The translations under genes were made by a program, and so were the position numbers. A stretch of 9,777 nt of DNA. Source: Schaedlerella sp. (GTDB lineage: Bacteria; Bacillota; Clostridia; Lachnospirales; Lachnospiraceae). The notes under the pieces are model-generated. The model worked only from the letters and a program-made list of their open reading frames with translations. It made no database searches and had not been told where the DNA came from. Below are positions 5,385 to 9,777 of the stretch, piece by piece. The stretch covers positions 1 through 9,777 of the forward strand of contig JAHHTO010000090.1 in NCBI GenBank assembly GCA_020024595.1, written 5' to 3'. Within the stretch, counting starts at the first letter, position 1, and each line of letters begins with the position of its first letter.

Positions 5385-5427
5385 TCCTCCTAATTATATC
5401 TGGATTTTTTCAGATATAATCGGAGGA
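5385..5427 (-). promoter_or_regulatory. hairpin that buries the SD of the sigma gene
   Basis: In minus-strand RNA, UCCUCC then AUUAUAUCUG (arm 5411-5427) pairs with CAGAUAUAAU then GGAGGA (arm 5385-5402). There is one small asymmetric bulge and an A-rich 8-base loop. The right arm contains the sigma gene's SD and the left arm a perfect anti-SD, about 16 pairs in total. Any transcript entering from upstream should have a closed ribosome site. Confidence 0.7.
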
Positions 5428-5462
5428 TCACGACAATGCGTGCTCCAATAAATGGATAAAGC

Positions 5463-5522
5463 AAAACAGCAGCTTTCATAAACGCACAGAACTTGCTGTA
5501 CACTTATGAAAACTGCTGCTTT
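5463..5522 (-). terminator. terminator or attenuator in the sigma-gene leader
   Basis: On the minus strand, 5504-5522 pairs with 5463-5481 over 19 positions, all paired if two G-U wobbles are allowed. An inner ACAG/CTGT stem caps it, and a T-rich run (TTTTGCTTT) follows. The wobbles are legal only for minus-strand RNA, which points to that transcript. It lies 36 bases upstream of the SD-burying hairpin. Confidence 0.55.
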
Positions 5523-5928
5523 AGATATTCGGAAAAAGGCATAATGAAGCAGAACAGGAGAAATAGGAAGTATTTGATCAGTACTATAATTCCATTGTAG
5601 GATACACTCTATTTTTGGAATTGACTGATATTTGAGTATGAGTCTAGTGTAAAACATATCCCATCCCCAATTCAAAATCCCATTATATGGCATATCATTT
5701 CCTTTGCTTCGACTGTTTACATCAGAATAACAATGCAAAGGCGCAGAATTTATCGATTTTTGGGGGTTCATCCTCTGAAATGGAATATTTTAGAAAATAG
5801 ACATACTTCTCATTGCTAAAAGCAAGGATTCGTTGAGTGTCGTCTCTTTTTGACTAACATACATTGAATTTATTTTATCGTAGAAATAAGTGTCAAATTT
5901 TAAATGCACTGACATATTCTCAACGAAG
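5523..5928. other. stretch without a supportable gene
   Basis: A minus-strand open frame crosses 5394-5771, but it has no SD at its start, runs through both leader hairpins and has no recognisable composition or motif, so I do not call it. TATAAT-like words occur on the minus strand (5682-5687) without a good -35. I read this as the long untranslated leader of the sigma gene plus decayed DNA. Confidence 0.4.
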
Positions 5929-5970
5929 ATATGTATAAAGGCTGCACATCGGAGGCTGAAGCTGATTTAG

Positions 5971-6096
5971 GAGCAGCTTCTTACAAGCTATTCGACACCA
6001 GATAGGGCGGCCAATCAGATGGCATGGGTGCGGCACATGCATATAATCAGGGCACAGGCAGAAGAAAGTATTTTCTCCGAACTGGTTTACGCATAA
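5971..6096 (+). pseudogene. remnant resembling the C-terminus of TnpV (transposon-encoded protein)
   Basis: A 41-codon open stretch ends with DRAANQMAWVRHM, then IRAQAEESIFSELVYA-stop. NQM.WV..M..IR..AEE....EL.Y is, from memory, the closing pattern of TnpV-type proteins found in Clostridia transposons. A stop lies directly upstream in this frame. Moving by one base at about 5970 joins it to SEAEADL in the preceding frame, so at least one frameshift has occurred. No N-terminal part is visible. Identification rests on a short motif. Confidence 0.42.
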
Positions 6097-6100
6097 AAAG

Positions 6101-6134
6101 AACCGGGCTTACCGCTTATGAGTAAGTCCGGTTT
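6101..6134 (+). terminator. hairpin following the TnpV-like remnant
   Basis: AACCGGGCTTAC (6101-6112) pairs with GTAAGTCCGGTT (6122-6133), with one G-U wobble on the plus strand, around a 9-base loop and ending in TTT. It lies 5 bases after the remnant's stop. It lacks the AGC triad and bulge of a group II domain V, so it is not read as intron RNA of the RT gene. Confidence 0.5.
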
Positions 6135-6152
6135 CCTACGGAATGATGGTTC

Positions 6153-6177
6153 CAGAATCGTATTTTCAACGATTCTG
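6153..6177. other. 9-bp inverted repeat
   Basis: CAGAATCGT (6153-6161) and ACGATTCTG (6169-6177) are separated by 7 bases. There is no T run; the function is unknown. Confidence 0.5.
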
Positions 6178-6472
6178 AAACTGTCTATAATAAGATTGAT
6201 ACAAGTGATAACTATTATAAAATCAGGATGATAACATTTGTACTGCAAATAATGTTCTTTCCACAGCGTTATACCTACTAAATTTTTAATTGCAGACTTT
6301 AATTCTCTCATCTATCGTGTCTCATGTTCCTAAATCCACATATAAATCATGCAGGTCTCCTTTAATAAGATCAAATATTGGTACTGCCAACTTCTATTTT
6401 GAAACTCAACTACCTTTTCAGGAACATCTTATAATTTCTGCACTGGTCTGTTTTGACTTTTGCAATTGCACT
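6178..6472. other. gene-free 3' flank of the ExoIII-RT gene
   Basis: Short open frames on both strands have no SD or motif that I trust. I looked here on the minus strand for a group II domain V (34-base hairpin with AGC triad and GAAA-type loop) and domain VI, and found none. No terminator follows the RT stop closely; the nearest hairpins are at 6153-6177 and 6101-6134. Confidence 0.4.
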
Positions 6473-9232
6473 TCACAGTTTATACTTTTGGATAATATAT
6501 TTAAAAAAGGATGATAGTTCATCTTGGGCATTCTTTGGAATTTTACGTTGTAATAGTTTATCCGGGATTTCAAAAGAAGTCAGGCTGTGATTTTCCTTTC
6601 GGAAGATCACCTTTTTCCTGTCCATGTCCAAACGCTGTATGATATAGCCGTTTATGAGCCAGCAATGAGCTATCGCACCCTCGTGCCTGTCATACCAAAA
6701 GGCTTTTTCGTGGGCTCCACTTGGTAGAATATCGCCCAAGGTCTCTTGGATTTCTGCAAAAGTCAGTGTAAAGACCTGACGATCTTCTTTGCAGAAAAAC
6801 TGGTTTAAGCCCATATACCTTTTTTCGACAGATACCTGCGGGCAGGCGACCTCATTCAAGAGTGTGATCACATTGACACCAGATACAAAGTCTCCATCCA
6901 TGTGATATTCCAAAAGGTTGTCTCGACACCGGGAATGAATGTAGACCTCACCAATGTTCGGAAATTTTACTACTCGCAGAAACTGGTCACAGAGCATAGG
7001 CCGCCCACAGAGATAGCATCTGCCTTCCTGCGATGTCCATATCTTTTTGTACCTTCCACTGTGCCGGTCAACTTTTCTTTGTTCCTCTAACCTTGCATAG
7101 TAATCTGTGTCAAGGTAATAGTTGAAGTCTGTTTTGATCGCATAGTGGTAGCAGGTGGAAATGTTCTTCATATGTATGACATGCAGGCTCCTCTGGTTGG
7201 GAGCCGAGGAAATACGCTCATCTTTTTCATTACAATACCAGTAAATTGATTGAAGCTGCTTCCATGGCCTTTGCGGATGAAGTTGCTTGACCTTTTTGAC
7301 GAGCAGTGCCTGAATGACCACATCAAGGTGTCGGAATGTGTCTGCTGCTTCGACAACTCGATGATAGTTTGCATATCCGATGATACTTTTGTTTACGGAC
7401 TGGATCAGGTCCTCGATGCTGCTGTTGTGATAGAGTATCTTCTGCTGAATCCGGTTTTCAAATTCCTTGATGCTCTGGGTGGATGGGGTAACAAGGGATG
7501 CCTTACCAACCTGTTCAAAATGCCAGCCCAAAAAATCAAAGCCATCACTCGCCTTCACAATATAGCTCTTTTCAGGAGAGAGGCGCAGCCCACGTTCCGC
7601 TAAAAATCGCTTCACACTTTCCTGTATTATAAGCGCTTCCTCATAGCTCCTAGCATACACAATGAAGTCATCCGCGAAGCGTATCAAATCTCCATAAGCA
7701 TAGTTTTCTACAGCAGTGTGGCTGTAGAGGGTCCTGTGAATATGTGTTTGAAGCCGGTCCAAAACCATATTCCCAACAATGGGGGAAAGGCCGCTGCCCT
7801 GACTGATCCCCTTCTCTGCAGGAAAAATCTCGCCATTCACCAGAGAGCCAGCTTTTAGCAGCTTTTTCATGCTTTGCCGCATGGGAAGATGGTCAAAAAT
7901 CCATTGGTGGGAAATCGTGTCGTAGTAGGACTTAACATCTCCTCGAAATACCCATAGGTTTGGGCACTGCTCCAGTGTCATTTTTGCATAGGCCATCGCG
8001 TCAAAGGCACTACGGCATTTTCGGAAGCCAAAGGATTTTCGATCAGCAGTTGTTTCTGCGACAGGCTCTAACGCATATCGCATGAGTGTCTGGATAGCCC
8101 TGTCTTCATAGGTCGGAATGTTGATACGTCGGTCTTTTCTCCCGTCAAATATCACGACCGATTTTGTGGGAGAAGGGGTAAAAGTGGCCTCGTCCAGCTT
8201 CAATACTGCTTTCCTTTTTTCTGCAGATGATACCCAACGAATACCGTCCACACCTGCTTCAGACTCCGTATTAGAAACATGACGCACAGCCAGTGCTTTC
8301 GCAATTGGGGAAGTCAGAATTTTGTTTTGTATTTCAAAGGCAAGGGTCCTGTCCCGGTCCGCCGTTGCTTTTGCAAGAGCAATTTGCATACAGAGCAGCT
8401 TTTTTTGATAATCATCCCAGTTGATACCATCCCACTGATCCGCAAACCGCCGATTGACCATTGCAGCATCTAGTGATATCTGAGCCTCTATCTCCAGTTG
8501 GACTGGGCAATGGTCCGATCCCATGATGTCTCGCAGGATGCTGATACTCGATACTTTGGGGTAGAGGGAGGCGTGAACCAGGAAGTAGTCCAATCGCCAT
8601 CCGCGATTTTCTTCTCTTTTTTTACCACGATTTGACCACCATGTATATTCCCGTTTGCCAGGGTTCTTCTGGCGGAATACGTCAATGAATCCGCAATTCA
8701 GAAGACGATCAAAATTAGCACGTTCTGATTCCTTGAAACCTGGAGGTGCTTCTATGTTGCGTAGGTTCTCCTCATAAATATCAATGTAGCTGTGAGCCAC
8801 ATTGAAGTCTCCACACAATATAATGGGTTTCGATAAGTTGCTCATATACTTCAGCAGGCAATCGTCCCATTCACTTCGGTATTCACTCCGCTGCAAGCGG
8901 CTTTTGGACAAGGGCATATACACATTGATGATGAAAAAATCATCATACTCGATTGTGATTGAACGACCCTCAATATCAAACTTGTCATTTCCGAAACCAA
9001 GACGAACCGACAGCGGTTCAGACTTCGTGAGGACAAGCACACCAGAGTAGCCGTTTCTGCGTGATGAGTGCCAATACTGTGTATAGCCGTCCATACTTAG
9101 ATCAACCTGTTTAGGAGAACATTTTGTTTCTTGTATGCAGATAACATCAGCATCCAGATCCTGAATAGTTTGGGCAAAACCGGTTTCCATGCAGGATCTC
9201 AGTCCATTTACATTCCAAGATACTATCTTCAT
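6473..9232 (-). CDS. ExoIII-family endonuclease fused to group II intron-like reverse transcriptase, with HNH-like zinc site and DUF7662-like C-terminal domain
   Basis: A single intact 919-residue frame. Residues 1-247 are a full exonuclease III/AP-endonuclease (EEP) domain with the catalytic set visible: N7, E35, Y105, D142/N144 (GDFNVAH), D215 (RLDYFLV) and D240-H241 (GSDHCPV). Residues 263-345 match the N-terminal domain of group II RTs (SPIAKALAVRHV, then AGVDGIRW). The RT palm spans 346-572: IPTYEDRAIQ, SFGFRKCRSA, GDVKSYYDT (D432), GISQGSGLSP and the catalytic RFADDF (D521, D522). A thumb/maturase-like helical region follows to about 670. C739-C742 and H766-C769 form an HNH/treble-clef-like zinc site without the catalytic histidine pair. 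Residues 803-879 (VFTLTFAEIQETLGDILP, W846, CWLINGYIIQRLD, KKVIFRK) resemble DUF7662. ATG 9232 is preferred over GTG 9235 because ExoIII proteins begin MKIVSWN. The SD is weak, so translation may be coupled to the leader. The role is unknown: retroelement, repair or defence are inferences. Confidence 0.93.
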   Translation of the reverse strand: MKIVSWNVNGLRSCMETGFAQTIQDLDADVICIQETKCSPKQVDLSMDGYTQYWHSSRRNGYSGVLVLTKSEPLSVRLGFGNDKFDIEGRSITIEYDDFFIINVYMPLSKSRLQRSEYRSEWDDCLLKYMSNLSKPIILCGDFNVAHSYIDIYEENLRNIEAPPGFKESERANFDRLLNCGFIDVFRQKNPGKREYTWWSNRGKKREENRGWRLDYFLVHASLYPKVSSISILRDIMGSDHCPVQLEIEAQISLDAAMVNRRFADQWDGINWDDYQKKLLCMQIALAKATADRDRTLAFEIQNKILTSPIAKALAVRHVSNTESEAGVDGIRWVSSAEKRKAVLKLDEATFTPSPTKSVVIFDGRKDRRINIPTYEDRAIQTLMRYALEPVAETTADRKSFGFRKCRSAFDAMAYAKMTLEQCPNLWVFRGDVKSYYDTISHQWIFDHLPMRQSMKKLLKAGSLVNGEIFPAEKGISQGSGLSPIVGNMVLDRLQTHIHRTLYSHTAVENYAYGDLIRFADDFIVYARSYEEALIIQESVKRFLAERGLRLSPEKSYIVKASDGFDFLGWHFEQVGKASLVTPSTQSIKEFENRIQQKILYHNSSIEDLIQSVNKSIIGYANYHRVVEAADTFRHLDVVIQALLVKKVKQLHPQRPWKQLQSIYWYCNEKDERISSAPNQRSLHVIHMKNISTCYHYAIKTDFNYYLDTDYYARLEEQRKVDRHSGRYKKIWTSQEGRCYLCGRPMLCDQFLRVVKFPNIGEVYIHSRCRDNLLEYHMDGDFVSGVNVITLLNEVACPQVSVEKRYMGLNQFFCKEDRQVFTLTFAEIQETLGDILPSGAHEKAFWYDRHEGAIAHCWLINGYIIQRLDMDRKKVIFRKENHSLTSFEIPDKLLQRKIPKNAQDELSSFFKYIIQKYKL

Positions 9233-9263
9233 CACATTACCCGTTTACGTCCTCTGCCAGCGC

Positions 9264-9308
9264 TTAATGAATCTTCATCAGGGCAACTATGTAATTACTC
9301 TCTGCCAT
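9264..9308 (-). CDS. leader ORF of 14 residues upstream of the ExoIII-RT gene
   Basis: ATG at 9308 has GAGGGG (9315-9320) 6 bases upstream, a much better SD than that of the large gene. It encodes MAESNYIVALMKIH and stops 31 bases before the RT start. In a second frame the same RNA reads PDEDSLSAGRGRKRVM and ends in TGA at 9234-9232, overlapping the RT ATG as TGATG. A -1 shift from the leader ORF would enter that frame and allow coupling. It may be a leader peptide or the residue of a lost upstream gene. Confidence 0.35.
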   Translation of the reverse strand: MAESNYIVALMKIH

Positions 9309-9333
9309 TATGTGCCCCTCAGTATCACAATAA

Positions 9334-9362
9334 AATATATCATATTATTAAAAAGGCTTCAA
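9334..9362 (-). promoter_or_regulatory. promoter of the ExoIII-RT gene
   Basis: On the minus strand: TTGAAG (9357-9362), a 17-base spacer, and TGATATATT, an extended -10 (TATATT at 9334-9339). Predicted start near 9327 and a leader of about 95 bases. It indicates that the fusion gene is transcribed by the housekeeping sigma factor independently of neighbours. Confidence 0.58.
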
Positions 9363-9762
9363 TTAAATCACCATGAGGACAAAATTTATGATATACTTTT
9401 TATCACTTGTTTTCTTAAAAATCAGGGTAGAACGAATTTTTTCAACGATAGAAAGTAGAATTCAACAGGAATACAGTTCCCTGATCTCGCTTAAAAACGC
9501 CCCGTATCTCAACATTTTTCCAGCAATATATGGAATTTTTCTGAAAATTTGCACAGAAAATCGAACCTTCTGAGTTTTGGAAATTCAGAGGGCTTGTTGT
9601 CTGTTATTTTAAGCAGCTTTTGCCACTGCCCGACACGGCTGCATTGGAAACGCCCTTTGCAGCCATATAAATATTTAATGCGGTTTGAGTTTCCGCTCTT
9701 AACTAAAAAGCAAATCTGCCGATATATAAAAAATGAACATTTTTTAGATTGGAGGGCAGAAC
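9363..9762. other. intergenic region with hairpins and relic frames
   Basis: No supported full gene. CCTTCTGA...TCAGAGGG around 9564-9592 is an 8-bp stem with one wobble. GGCTGCA (9637-9643) pairs with TGCAGCC (9658-9664). The minus strand has a short frame ending MAAKGVSNAAVSGSGKSCLK (9604-9666) without an SD, possibly the tail of a lost gene. AAAAAATG-AA-CATTTTTT (9728-9745) is a perfect palindrome just before the next gene. TTAACT (9699-9704) and TATATA (9723-9728), 18 bases apart, could form its promoter. I searched the RT-upstream side for a GUGYG-type group II intron start and saw none convincing. Confidence 0.4.
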
Positions 9763-9777
9763 GTGAAGATACAACAT
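9763..9777 (+). CDS. start of an unidentified gene (partial, leaves the window)
   Basis: GTG at 9763 has GGAGGG (9751-9756) 6 bases upstream, and five codons (MKIQH) are visible before the window ends. The good SD and the promoter-like words upstream support a real start, but five residues do not identify a family. Confidence 0.55.

Noticed and set aside
5393..5398. TATAAT considered as the -10 of the sigma gene
   Set aside because: Transcription would begin inside or just past the SD, and the word is part of the hairpin arm; no -35 at the right distance is clear.
5394..5771. 125-codon open frame on the minus strand
   Set aside because: No usable SD before its ATG, protein-like composition absent, and it runs through two hairpins that form the leader of the sigma gene.
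6101..6134. Hairpin considered as group II intron domain V
   Set aside because: It lacks the AGC triad, the two-base bulge and a GNRA-type loop, and sits right after the TnpV-like stop as a terminator would.
6087..6311. 74-codon minus-strand frame after the RT gene
   Set aside because: No SD, crosses two inverted repeats, no recognisable motif; probably chance in AT-rich DNA.
6290..6514. 74-codon plus-strand frame overlapping the RT end
   Set aside because: Overlaps the RT 3' end in antisense, lacks an SD and any motif.
9373..9573. 66-codon plus-strand frame upstream of the last gene
   Set aside because: No SD before its ATG and composition simply reflects AT-rich DNA; it lies just upstream of the RT promoter.

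Overview
The window looks like an AT-rich chromosomal segment of a gut-type Clostridia (Firmicutes), probably Oscillospiraceae/Ruminococcaceae-like. The evidence is strong Gram-positive Shine-Dalgarno (SD) sequences, extended -10 promoters, the end of an NAD-dependent DNA ligase (ligA), and Clostridia-style mobile-element genes. The taxon is an inference from gene style, not from a marker gene. Only the first 146 bases are clearly core genome. Most of the rest reads as an accessory island made of pieces of plasmids and integrative conjugative elements (ICEs).

Layout: (1) 1-146, the ligA BRCT tail, followed by a strong terminator. (2) 259-1227 on the minus strand, a two-gene operon of unrecognised membrane-associated proteins with a good promoter. 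(3) 1478-2790 on the plus strand, a ParM-type actin plus a ParR-like ribbon-helix-helix adaptor, which is a type II partition pair. The AT-rich leader in front of it is a candidate centromere. (4) 2791-4783, a hairpin-dense stretch with a SLOG-fold protein divergent from an XRE-family repressor, a small coiled-coil protein, a decayed second copy of that protein's 3' end, and several paired hairpins. (5) 4784-5522 on the minus strand, an ICE-type regulatory pair: a sigma-70-like factor overlapping a Tn916-type helix-turn-helix protein. The sigma gene is frameshifted at a run of seven A. Its ribosome site is buried in a long hairpin, and a terminator-like hairpin lies upstream. (6) 5523-6472, mostly non-coding decay with a remnant that resembles the C-terminus of TnpV.

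(7) 6473-9232 on the minus strand is the centrepiece: one intact 919-residue protein. It joins a complete exonuclease III/AP-endonuclease domain, a group II intron-type reverse transcriptase (N-terminal RT domain, palm with FADD, thumb/maturase-like region), a reduced HNH-like zinc site and a C-terminal DUF7662-like domain. I see no group II ribozyme (no domain V-like hairpin) on either side. The gene has its own extended -10 promoter, a roughly 95-nt leader with a 14-residue leader ORF that has a good SD, and a TGATG overlap at the start codon. An endonuclease fused to an RT is the logic of eukaryotic APE-type LINE elements. In bacteria it suggests either a ribozyme-free retroelement or an RT recruited to DNA repair or defence. 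(8) 9236-9777, a non-coding leader region and the first five codons of a plus-strand gene that leaves the window.

The ParMR pair, SLOG/XRE pair and sigma/HTH pair together suggest successive insertions at the ligA locus. The partition genes lack a replication gene here and the ICE regulators lack an integrase here, so these are fragments unless the partners lie outside the window.
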